From assembly GCA_963974105.1 (NCBI GenBank), contig CAXBBG010000003.1:62001-126000 (forward strand): a DNA stretch of 64,000 nt, in the 5' to 3' direction. Under the pieces are notes generated by a model. It saw only the letters and a list, made by a program, of their open reading frames with translations, had not been told where the DNA came from and made no database searches. Every line of letters begins with the position of its first letter. Position 1 is the stretch's first letter. This DNA is from UBA2136 sp963974105 (GTDB lineage Bacteria; Pseudomonadota; Alphaproteobacteria; UBA2136). The position numbers were made by a program, and so were the translations under genes. Of the stretch, positions 18,284 to 26,024 are shown piece by piece.

Positions 18284-18544
18284 ATGAACGCATCATGGGA
18301 AGAGTTAGACGGCCAGTTGCCAAATGGTAAAAAGGTCGAAGTTTTTTACAACCATCAAACAACGCTTACTGTTGTACCAAACTATTTGCAAGGTCGTACT
18401 CTTATTTTTAACGACAAAAAATTTAATGATAAAACACTCCCAAAAAATACAGTAGTTTCATGTATTGTTGAAAACAAAGAGTTAAAAGAACATAGCCCAG
18501 AAGAAATTTTTGCAGCTGCACAACAACGAAAAGAAAATATATAA
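18284..18544 (+). CDS. hypothetical protein, 86 residues
   Basis: I do not recognise this protein. The first 60 residues read as beta strands (KVEVFYNHQTTLTVVPNYL, then TLIFNDKKF) and the end is a charged helix. It has a ribosome-binding site (GAGGATATA). Its stop is directly followed by the ATG of the next gene (TAAATG), so the two are coupled. There is no membrane segment or known motif. Confidence 0.6.
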   Translation: MNASWEELDGQLPNGKKVEVFYNHQTTLTVVPNYLQGRTLIFNDKKFNDKTLPKNTVVSCIVENKELKEHSPEEIFAAAQQRKENI

Positions 18545-18889
18545 ATGGACATAAATGTAATACCTTTCACACTAGAAGAATTGTTAGATGATATAGATAT
18601 TCAGGCTGTATCACCCATTCAAAATGGTTTAACCTTAGAAGATAAGGTTATAAACGATCAAGCTAATCATGAAATACGTAATGAATTTGACGCCAATAAA
18701 ATTATGCAAAAAAATAAGGGTTCTGAATTTGAATATAATGCTGACATGTTAATTGATGCTGAAGAATTACAGAAAAAATTAGAGCAATCCACCACACCTT
18801 TGCCTAAAACAGAAATATTAAATCATGAATCTATCGACGATGAAAAATGCAAGGAAAATGACATTTGGTCAACTTACGGTGACAGATAA
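18545..18889 (+). CDS. hypothetical acidic protein, 114 residues
   Basis: An unrecognised, strongly acidic and probably partly disordered protein with many Asp, Glu and Asn residues. Its start abuts the stop of the preceding gene with no spacing, which implies translational coupling and perhaps interaction of the two products. No cysteine pair, signal peptide or enzyme motif is visible. It converges on the kinase-GGDEF gene, with about 30 bases between the two stops. Confidence 0.6.
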   Translation: MDINVIPFTLEELLDDIDIQAVSPIQNGLTLEDKVINDQANHEIRNEFDANKIMQKNKGSEFEYNADMLIDAEELQKKLEQSTTPLPKTEILNHESIDDEKCKENDIWSTYGDR

Positions 18890-18919
18890 AACGGTTGACT
18901 TTAATTTGCTATCTTTATT

Positions 18920-20308
18920 TCACTTAGCCCAAACCACTTTATTGCGGCCCGTTAATTTAGCTTGATAGAGTGCGTCGTCTGCGCGTTTTAAAACACCTTC
19001 TAAATTTTCACCTTTACCCCACTTGCAAACACCAATGCTGACCGTCATAGAAATATCGGCACTGGTATGATTTTGGCAGTCAATACTAACACGCATGCGC
19101 TCGGCTATCTTTTCGGCTTGGGCGTTTGTCATGCCATTTAATAAGCATATAAATTCTTCGCCACCAAAGCGTGCCACAAGGTCATTTTGGCGCACTAAAT
19201 CCTTCACCACTTGCACAATACTTACCAAGGCTTCATCACCAATATTATGTCCGTAGGTGTCATTTATATTCTTAAAAAAGTCGGCATCTATAAGCAGCAT
19301 GTGCATATTTTCTATAACTGCATCGGGCGCTGTTAAATAGCGCTCAACACCGTGCCTGTTTAAAGCACCTGTAAGCTTGTCATGGTGCGCGCGGTCTGCC
19401 ACCATTTGTATATTCGCGGCCAAGGGGCTTGGCGTGCCGATATTGGCATCATCGCGTTGTAAAATTTCAACCGCGGCATTCATACTTTTAGCAATAGCAT
19501 TATCCAGACTTGCGCCTTCAAATAAAATTTCCTTAATGGCCATCGACATAAACAAGTCACCTGCACCCAGCACATTGCCTGAAACATTTTCATTTTTGGT
19601 TTTGTAAACCTTTTCGTCACCGTCAGGCGTGCAAATTTCTGCCCCTTCTCCACCCTTCGTTACAATAAATGTAGCGTTAAGCATGACGGCCGTGTCGCAC
19701 CATGAATTGGCACGCTCAACCGCACGGGTTAACTTATCCATTTCATTGGCGTTAATGAAGTAATAGTCAACCTTGCCTTCAATATCTTTTAACTTGCTCA
19801 CTTCCATCAACGACGCCCCGCCTACAAAAACAGGTATATTAAGGTCGTTGGCGACTTGAATAAATTTATTCATATTTTTAATCGTCATACAGCTGGTAAT
19901 TAATAAACAAGCTGCATTTTGCATGCCTTTACGAATGAAGGCTTTGTCAAAAACTACTTTTTCTACCGTATTCACCCAAACAGAGGCAACTTCTTTGCCT
20001 TCATAAAACATGCCATTATAAATTCCATCGGGCAATGACTTATCAATTTTGAAATACGTACGCACATGTTGGCGGGTAAGTTCATTCATGATCATTTGAG
20101 AAATGGGTGAATTATTCATTGCGGTACAAAGCGTGGTGGGTACATTAAGCCTGCGCAAATTAACGGCCACATTATAGGCAACACCACCAAAATTAAGTGT
20201 TGTCATACCAATATTATCTTCTATATGACGAAATTCAGTAATAGTGGAGACAATGTCCAATAGGGCTGAACCTGCTATAAATGCGAATTTTTCGTTTACT
20301 TTTTTCAT
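18920..20308 (-). CDS. PfkB-family kinase domain fused to a GGDEF diguanylate cyclase domain
   Basis: Residues 8-290 read as a PfkB/ribokinase-like domain: the N-terminal di-glycine signature FGGVAYNVAVNLRRL (40-54), an NxxE motif (N186-E189), a TKGGEGA strand-turn and the ATP anion hole GAGD (248-251) with the catalytic base D251. The usual DTTGAGD is NVLGAGD here. Residues about 305-462 form a GGDEF domain: HDKLTGALNRHG, then GGEEF at 382-386, an active-site variant competent in many cyclases. An RxxD inhibitory site (RQND, 373-376) lies exactly five residues before it. The likely output is cyclic di-GMP gated by a sugar or nucleoside ligand. It is divergent from an ADP-ribosylglycohydrolase gene. 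The fusion itself is plain in one uninterrupted frame; kinase activity is uncertain. Confidence 0.9.
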   Translation of the reverse strand: MKKVNEKFAFIAGSALLDIVSTITEFRHIEDNIGMTTLNFGGVAYNVAVNLRRLNVPTTLCTAMNNSPISQMIMNELTRQHVRTYFKIDKSLPDGIYNGMFYEGKEVASVWVNTVEKVVFDKAFIRKGMQNAACLLITSCMTIKNMNKFIQVANDLNIPVFVGGASLMEVSKLKDIEGKVDYYFINANEMDKLTRAVERANSWCDTAVMLNATFIVTKGGEGAEICTPDGDEKVYKTKNENVSGNVLGAGDLFMSMAIKEILFEGASLDNAIAKSMNAAVEILQRDDANIGTPSPLAANIQMVADRAHHDKLTGALNRHGVERYLTAPDAVIENMHMLLIDADFFKNINDTYGHNIGDEALVSIVQVVKDLVRQNDLVARFGGEEFICLLNGMTNAQAEKIAERMRVSIDCQNHTSADISMTVSIGVCKWGKGENLEGVLKRADDALYQAKLTGRNKVVWAK

Positions 20309-20332
20309 GTATTTGCCCCATAATTATTTGAT

Positions 20333-20364
20333 GGAATTTTATTCCCTCCATCTAGCTATATAAT
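20333..20364. promoter_or_regulatory. promoter region between divergent kinase-GGDEF and ADP-ribosylglycohydrolase genes
   Basis: A palindrome GGAAT-TTT-ATTCC (20333-20345) is followed by a TATAAT hexamer at 20359-20364, about 40 bases before the glycohydrolase start. No good -35 element is visible at the normal distance. The palindrome could be a shared operator. Confidence 0.35.
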
Positions 20365-20402
20365 ACGTATTTAAAATAAAACATTCAACAATAAGGGGTT
20401 AT

Positions 20403-21395
20403 ATGCAAAACAATCAACTCAATAACTGTATCACATCTGCCATGATAGGTGATGCAGTAGGGTTTCATGTTGAGTGTGCCAACGCACCCCAAGTTGAAAA
20501 GTTAACAAACCTTATACGCAATCAACAAGAACAACTTAATCTGGCGAGTTTAAATGAATTTGAGCTTAAAGATTGGATTACAGGGCGCCTTTATACAAGT
20601 GGGCAAATAACAGATGACACGCAGTCTATGCTTGCCTTAATGACCGCTATATCACAAAACCCAGAGGCACCCTATACCGACTTTGCACACAATATGCTTA
20701 AGCTATTTAAAGACCAAAGCATAGTGGCATATGGCCATACCACAAAAAATGCCATGCTTGCTTTTGAAAAACAGGGCGACTGGGAAACATGTGGTGATAA
20801 GGAACGTATTACAAACGGCTCTGCCATGCGTGTAGCACCTCTTGGCGTTTTATATAAAGATGACATGGTAAAGTTAATTGAGGCGTCTTGCCTGCAAAGT
20901 AAAGTCACTCACAGCCATCCTATTGCTCAATTAAGTAGCTTGGCATTAGCGACGGCAGTCGCGTGTGCTGCTAATGGTCAGATTAAGAATGAAGAAATTA
21001 TGAGCGCCATTATGCATAACTTCGTTAAAGCCCAGCAGATGTTTCATTTTTCTGATGATGATGTGGCAATATTCATCCCTCTTGTCAACCGAGGTTATGA
21101 AAACATTGAAGACGCGCATGAAAGCATACTTGCGATGGACCGTCACCAAAAAGAACAAGACTATGGTATTTCCACATTTGCACCCACCTGTGTTTTTTGG
21201 AGTATCGCATGCTTTTACCTAAACCCAGAAAACTTTTGGGAATGCGTGGCTGATAGCATTTCTATTGGCGGTGATACCGACACCGTCGCCACTATGAGCG
21301 CCGCCCTACATGGTGCCTATAAGAAAACCGATGGATTAGAGCGTTTTAGCGCATGGCTACACAACCATGGTGAACCTATTAGCCTGCCTTTGTAG
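20403..21395 (+). CDS. ADP-ribosylglycohydrolase family protein
   Basis: This family removes ADP-ribose from proteins or small molecules with a two-metal site. Diagnostic motifs are MIGDAVGFHVE near the start, ITDDTQ (about residues 69-74, first metal ligands), NGSAMRVAPLG (about 139-149) and SIGGDTDTVA near 290 (second metal ligands). At 330 residues the length is typical. The protein is cytoplasmic. It is transcribed away from the PfkB-GGDEF fusion, which suggests a shared substrate such as ADP-ribose, ribose or a nucleoside. Whether it acts on a protein target, as DraG does on nitrogenase reductase, cannot be told; no nitrogenase gene is in the window. Confidence 0.9.
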   Translation: MQNNQLNNCITSAMIGDAVGFHVECANAPQVEKLTNLIRNQQEQLNLASLNEFELKDWITGRLYTSGQITDDTQSMLALMTAISQNPEAPYTDFAHNMLKLFKDQSIVAYGHTTKNAMLAFEKQGDWETCGDKERITNGSAMRVAPLGVLYKDDMVKLIEASCLQSKVTHSHPIAQLSSLALATAVACAANGQIKNEEIMSAIMHNFVKAQQMFHFSDDDVAIFIPLVNRGYENIEDAHESILAMDRHQKEQDYGISTFAPTCVFWSIACFYLNPENFWECVADSISIGGDTDTVATMSAALHGAYKKTDGLERFSAWLHNHGEPISLPL

Positions 21396-21424
21396 AGGCA
21401 AAACTACCATTTACCGCAAAAAAC

Positions 21425-21562
21425 TTAATAGATAACAGCATGCCATGAAGTGCCATCACATACTTCGAGTGAATTATTAAGTGCATTATAACGAAGCACA
21501 GCCTCATACGTAGAAGTACAGCCTAATAGGAAAGTTATATTTCTGAGGGTTAAGAAAGCCAT
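21425..21562 (-). pseudogene. 45-codon remnant resembling the C-terminus of phage-tail or pilin-like proteins
   Basis: A short frame reads MAFLTLRNITFLLG, then CTSTYEAVLRYNALNNSLE, then VCDGTSWHAVIY and stop. The pattern R-Y-N-x-x-x-N-x-L-E-x-C-D-G-T-x-W is common at the C-terminus of tail-fibre and pilin-like proteins. The frame starts about 30 bases after the 3' end of the tRNA-Pro on the same strand, a usual site of phage integration. No ribosome-binding site is clear. It is probably a leftover fragment, though a small expressed protein is possible. Confidence 0.4.
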
Positions 21563-21591
21563 GAGAATCAAAGGGCAAGCTTTCTTTAAAA

Positions 21592-21668
21592 TGGTCGGGG
21601 AGAGAGGATTCGAACCTCCGACCCCTCGGACCCAAACCGAGTGCGCTACCAGACTGCGCCACTCCCCG
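21592..21668 (-). tRNA. tRNA-Pro (anticodon TGG), CCA end encoded
   Basis: The acceptor arms CGGGGAG and CTCCCCG, the D arm with GCGCAGTCTGGTAGCGC, the anticodon stem CTCGG/CCGAG with the TGG anticodon, and the T arm with GGTTCGAATCC are all present. CCA is encoded. The apparent protein frame across it is an artefact of the tRNA. Confidence 0.96.
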
Positions 21669-21732
21669 AACCAAAGAGTGAGGAATTAATATCAAATATC
21701 TACACAAAGCACAAGATAAAAAAACAATAAAA

Positions 21733-23712
21733 TCACTCAGATTGTAAAAATCTTAAAACCTCTTGTTCAAGCTTTTGTTTTTCATCAATATTTTCATTTA
21801 TTTTTTTTGAACTTTCTGGAGGTGTGGGAGGTGTATTTTTTGAACCACCATCTAACATAGAACCAATACCTGAACCTATGACAGCACCTACAGGGCCACC
21901 AAGCACCGCACCAATAGCTGCACCTTGCGTTTTTGTGCTCGATACATCTGGTAATATAATAGGACTAAACACACTGCCTTTAATTAAAACAGGTATATCA
22001 TACCCTATTAGATTTTCAGTGCTTGGCTGTGCTTTAAGGCTCATAACCATACGCGTTAGGTCAACTTTACCTTGAGATTCTACCGTTATTTTAGGGAATG
22101 AGAATACGGCGTTTTCTGTACGTAAAATACCTTCGCTTACTTCTGCATTCATCGTAAATGACCCCTGCTCCATACGCTCTGTCCCTTTTTCTAGGCCAAA
22201 TAATGACGTTACAACACTTTGCAGGCTTTTAGTATTCAAGCCAACTGTGGTCATTGATGCAGACGACATATCTATCTTACCACGAAGCGCTTCTACCCAC
22301 TCTAAAACAGATTTACCTTCAAAATCTAAGTTCATATTTAAATTAATCGGCAATTCTACGCGCTGATGTGCATCGGCACTCATGAAGCTAATAAGATCAA
22401 AGCCATTACTTTCCATAACAACAGAACCCTTGGCCTTTTGTCCACGTACATTTAAAGAACCCGTTGTTTTCAAAACACCGTTACCGTTACCTAAAACAGC
22501 ATCCTTAATATCTAAAAGTCCGTCTTTTACTGTAATTAAAACTTGAACACTATCAAATTTTTTATCACTACACTTTAAGCCAAGAGGTGCATCAATTTTA
22601 AATTCGGCATCTAGTTGTTTTAAAAATGTGAAGTCAATAATTTCATCTGACCATTCAAAAGAATCATTACTCTTTTTGCCCTTCGCACAAAATGAAAGTG
22701 GTGATAAATCTAGGTATTCAGCCGAGTTAATAGAACCTAAAAATTTGCCTGGCGTGCGTGAACTTTGTGATGGTTCAAACGACGCATTCGTTACGAAAGT
22801 AACACTTGTAGGGCTAATAGCAAATGTTGTTGAAACATCTTCAAATGCATACATAGCACTTGAAAGGCTTGTTGTACCACTTAATGCCAGCGGGAATTTA
22901 ATGTGACGCTGCCCCGGTGCAATACCAAAAACTTTATACAAACTATCAAAAACAGCAGGACCTTCTAAGTTAAACTCACCCACGTAACTTGGGTTATAAA
23001 ATAATTCTGCAATGTCACCGTTGAAGCTTAATTTGTTTTGTGCCAACGATACAAAGCCATCGACATTACTTTGAGCACCGTTTGACAGGTTGAGTAAAAT
23101 ATTACTTTCAACATTTACGTCATTAAGCAAACCTGACATCACAATGCCAGTATTCTCTAATTTACCGCCGTCAACAGCGATTTGACCCTCTAATAAACGG
23201 AATTGGCTGCCGTTTAAGTCATCCTCATAAACAAATGATATATTTGAAATAACAATATCCCCAAGCCCTTTAATAAAGCTTAAATCTACAGAATTACTGC
23301 TATTACGTTTAACACGTTTTGGCTGCCAATTGGCTTCATTTTCAATATTTCGGTGCAGGTAAACAGACGGGTTTTCAACCAACATTTTCTTAATAGAAAG
23401 GTTCATAGATAGGAGGTCTTTAAGTGACGTTGTAAGGTCAACTTTATCGGCATGGAAAATATTTTTTTCATTCAAAAACGACTTAATATAAACATTATTG
23501 GCAGAAAAATGAGGCTGCGGTAAAAGCTTAATACTTAATTCTTCGCCCAAGGAAACAGTGAGACCTGTGTTGGTTTTAATGTAACTTTCTATCTGTTCTT
23601 TATAGATAGAAAAGTCAACCTTTTCAGGCACTACAATAAGCGCTGCTATCAACAACGTAGGAATAAGAATAATAATTAGGAGGGTAATTTTTAAAAATTT
23701 CACGTTCAACAA
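21733..23712 (-). CDS. AsmA-family protein
   Basis: A 659-residue envelope protein with one N-terminal membrane segment (about residues 7-28) followed by a very long beta-rich region, which matches the AsmA family (bridge-like proteins linked to lipid transfer and outer-membrane assembly). The segment VDFSIYKEQIESYIKTNTG near residue 33, then LSIKLLPQPHFSANNVYIKS, is typical of the AsmA N-terminus. Near residue 600 is an unusual Gly/Ala zipper (AAIGAVLGGPVGAVIGSGIG) like the glycine-zipper segments of small envelope lipoproteins. It is followed by a Pro/Ser and charged tail. It is the last gene of a minus-strand run. Confidence 0.82.
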   Translation of the reverse strand: MLNVKFLKITLLIIILIPTLLIAALIVVPEKVDFSIYKEQIESYIKTNTGLTVSLGEELSIKLLPQPHFSANNVYIKSFLNEKNIFHADKVDLTTSLKDLLSMNLSIKKMLVENPSVYLHRNIENEANWQPKRVKRNSSNSVDLSFIKGLGDIVISNISFVYEDDLNGSQFRLLEGQIAVDGGKLENTGIVMSGLLNDVNVESNILLNLSNGAQSNVDGFVSLAQNKLSFNGDIAELFYNPSYVGEFNLEGPAVFDSLYKVFGIAPGQRHIKFPLALSGTTSLSSAMYAFEDVSTTFAISPTSVTFVTNASFEPSQSSRTPGKFLGSINSAEYLDLSPLSFCAKGKKSNDSFEWSDEIIDFTFLKQLDAEFKIDAPLGLKCSDKKFDSVQVLITVKDGLLDIKDAVLGNGNGVLKTTGSLNVRGQKAKGSVVMESNGFDLISFMSADAHQRVELPINLNMNLDFEGKSVLEWVEALRGKIDMSSASMTTVGLNTKSLQSVVTSLFGLEKGTERMEQGSFTMNAEVSEGILRTENAVFSFPKITVESQGKVDLTRMVMSLKAQPSTENLIGYDIPVLIKGSVFSPIILPDVSSTKTQGAAIGAVLGGPVGAVIGSGIGSMLDGGSKNTPPTPPESSKKINENIDEKQKLEQEVLRFLQSE

Positions 23713-23728
23713 AGCCTTTTAATGCATT

Positions 23729-24202
23729 TTATATTGTTATTTTTTTACCAGTAAATTCACTTAGAATGTGACATAGTTCTTGAATATTTTCAACTTTATA
23801 TTCAGGGTTTTCTTGAATAACACTATCACACCATACCCCTTGCCAATTAACGGCACATGCTTTTACCTTTGCCAAATTTGCCATGCAAATATCGCCCGCA
23901 CTATCTCCTATCATCAAGGTGTTTTCCTTATCACCCCCTACCTGCAAGATAACCGTCTCAAGCATTTCAGGATTTGGTTTAGGGGCTGCTTCGCTCAATG
24001 TGATGTCGGCATCTAAGTACTGTGTTAATCCGTTACTTGTAATAAAGCGGTTTACACCTGCGCGTGAAAGGTTGGTTGCCAATGCGACCAAAACCCCTTC
24101 ATTCTTAAGTTTGATAATCACGTCCTTCATACCATCATACATCGGAGCAAAGGGTCTATCATCGTGCAGCGTGCCGCTGACGTCCAAAACAACCAGTTTC
24201 AT
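23729..24202 (-). CDS. HAD-superfamily hydrolase, atypical first motif
   Basis: A small HAD protein of 157 residues: motif I KLVVLDVSGT, motif II ALATNLS, motif III lysine in APKPNPEML, and motif IV MIGDSAGDICMA. The nucleophile Asp is present, but the usual second Asp two residues on (DxD) is Ser, which is unusual for a phosphatase. I chose the ATG at 24202, which overlaps the stop of the upstream pseudouridine synthase gene by one base (TAATG). The substrate is unknown; the cap domain is short, as in phosphatases such as Gph-like or sugar-phosphate enzymes. Confidence 0.8.
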   Translation of the reverse strand: MKLVVLDVSGTLHDDRPFAPMYDGMKDVIIKLKNEGVLVALATNLSRAGVNRFITSNGLTQYLDADITLSEAAPKPNPEMLETVILQVGGDKENTLMIGDSAGDICMANLAKVKACAVNWQGVWCDSVIQENPEYKVENIQELCHILSEFTGKKITI

Positions 24203-25203
24203 TAAACTTCTGTCCAACCCATTATTTTAAACATCTTTTTAAAGTGGTCGGGGATAGACGCTTTAAAGTAACGATTATGCCCACCTGGGAATGTTAAATT
24301 AACAGCACGTGCATGCAAGAATAGCTTTCCTGATGGAATACCTTCGTCACCTTTAATGCGTTTACCGCCATATTTAATGTCGCCCACAATTGGCAATCCA
24401 ATAGATTCTAAATGCACACGAATTTGGTGTTTACGTCCTGTTTTAGGGTAAACTTCCAGCCAATGATACATCCCTGCTGAGTCCATCACCTTATAAGAGG
24501 TTTCAGCCATTTTTTCATAACCGCCTTTGGCAGCCATTTTTTCGCGGCCTTCTTTAACCACAACTTCCATCGGTGTTTTAATAACACCTTCTAGTCCCAC
24601 TTTTGCTTTACCTTCTACAATGGCCCAATATGTTTTTTGAACTTTGCGATTTTTAAATTGATTTGAAAGCGTTTGCGCCATTTCTTTGGTTTTGGCTAAC
24701 ACCAAGACACCTGTTGTCGTTTTGTCGATACGGTGTACAAGTTTTGGCTTGTTATCTTTTTTCGTGTTGGCTTCCATCATGCGGTCTACACTTTTAGAAT
24801 GTCCACTCCCCGCTTGTACGGGTAAGCCATACGGTTTATTTAATACCACAATTTCTTTATCTTCAAAAATTGTCATATCTTCGATGTCGCGCTTATCTTG
24901 CGCGCTTAAATGATACACATATTTTTTCTTTTCATGGGCTTCGTCCATCGGTGCTGTAAATTCTGGAGGTATGCGCACCTCTTGCCCCACCACAACGCGT
25001 TCGTTCCCTTTAACGCGCTTACCGTCTACACGAATTTGCCCTTTACGGCACAATTTTTGAACAGAGCCAAAGCTGGCTGCTGGATACTTTTCTATCAACA
25101 CTTTATCAAGCCTTGTGCCATCTAAAAGTTTGTTTATTTTCAAAAAAGTCACTTCACTTTTAGGGGCATCTTCTTGTGTTATTTGCTTGTGTTCTTCAGT
25201 CAT
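24202..25203 (-). CDS. RluC/RluD-type 23S rRNA pseudouridine synthase
   Basis: The protein has an N-terminal S4 RNA-binding domain (TRLDKVLIEKYPAASFGSVQ, then GQIRVDGKRVKG) and a catalytic domain with the signature HRIDKTTTGVLVLAK, including the catalytic Asp. It isomerises uridines in rRNA, most likely in 23S. The 333-residue length suits RluC. It overlaps the upstream alpha/beta hydrolase gene by four bases (ATGA) and the downstream HAD gene by one. RluC and RluD cannot be told apart from sequence alone. Confidence 0.9.
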   Translation of the reverse strand: MTEEHKQITQEDAPKSEVTFLKINKLLDGTRLDKVLIEKYPAASFGSVQKLCRKGQIRVDGKRVKGNERVVVGQEVRIPPEFTAPMDEAHEKKKYVYHLSAQDKRDIEDMTIFEDKEIVVLNKPYGLPVQAGSGHSKSVDRMMEANTKKDNKPKLVHRIDKTTTGVLVLAKTKEMAQTLSNQFKNRKVQKTYWAIVEGKAKVGLEGVIKTPMEVVVKEGREKMAAKGGYEKMAETSYKVMDSAGMYHWLEVYPKTGRKHQIRVHLESIGLPIVGDIKYGGKRIKGDEGIPSGKLFLHARAVNLTFPGGHNRYFKASIPDHFKKMFKIMGWTEV

Positions 25204-26024
25204 AATTCTTTTCCAATTTTTTTACCGCCCATAAAGGAGACAATCTCTTTATAAAAGTCGGCTTTTTCTATCATAGGGAAATGCCCGCACTTTTCAATTT
25301 CTAAATATTGCGCCGAAGGTATGCTTTTTGCCAATATTTTAGCGCCTTCAACATCTATTAGATTGTCTTCATTACCATGAACAACAAGTGTTGGCACCTT
25401 AATTTTTTTCATAAACTCTTGCGAAGTGAAGCGGCTGGCACATACAAAGTGCCTTGCAATGGTGCATTGTGGCGGTTTCATTTCAAAAAACCTATGTGCA
25501 AAAATTTTATATTTTGTGGCTTCCTTTTCCATAAATTGCTGTGAAAAGACGTAATTATAAGCCTCTTCTGGCTTTGAAACAAAGGCACGTCGGCGTTTCC
25601 AAAAGTCGGGACCGAGGTCTTTTATCAAACGTTTCATTTCTTGTCCTGTAAAAGAACCACCACAAGAAGTCGAAACCAAAACTAAGCGCTCAACCTCTTC
25701 TGGCAAAATTTGAGACAAATACTGCGCTGTAAAGCCACCCATAGAATGACCAACAACCGTACATTTTTTAAGACCCAAATGCAGAATAACCTCACGCACA
25801 ATGCCTGCAATGGTTGCCACCGTCATATTAAATGGCAATGGCGTGTCGCCTGTGCCTGGATTATTAAAAATGAGCACTTTATATTTTGGGGCAAATTCCA
25901 CAATAGCATCACGAAACATCCACGTACTGCAAGCCACACCCGGCAAAAAGACAACCGTTTCGGCGTCTGCTTTACAGCCGTTATCATATAATTCGTAATA
26001 TTTGCTTATATTTTTAATAGTCAT
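25200..26024 (-). CDS. alpha/beta hydrolase
   Basis: A 274-residue alpha/beta hydrolase fold protein with the nucleophile elbow VVGHSMGGFTA (Ser near residue 93), an oxyanion-hole stretch FLPGVACSTW, a late acid loop VVHGNEDNLIDVEGAK and a catalytic His in EKCGHFPMIEKA. No signal peptide. The substrate is unknown. It shares one base with the end of rarA and overlaps rluC by four, so it belongs to the rarA-abh-rluC-HAD-asmA run. Confidence 0.88.
   Translation of the reverse strand: MTIKNISKYYELYDNGCKADAETVVFLPGVACSTWMFRDAIVEFAPKYKVLIFNNPGTGDTPLPFNMTVATIAGIVREVILHLGLKKCTVVGHSMGGFTAQYLSQILPEEVERLVLVSTSCGGSFTGQEMKRLIKDLGPDFWKRRRAFVSKPEEAYNYVFSQQFMEKEATKYKIFAHRFFEMKPPQCTIARHFVCASRFTSQEFMKKIKVPTLVVHGNEDNLIDVEGAKILAKSIPSAQYLEIEKCGHFPMIEKADFYKEIVSFMGGKKIGKEL

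Noticed and set aside
21504..21707. 67-codon minus-strand frame containing SGSALGLGPRGRRFESSLPD
   Set aside because: It is the translation of the tRNA-Pro gene itself, a well-known false protein.
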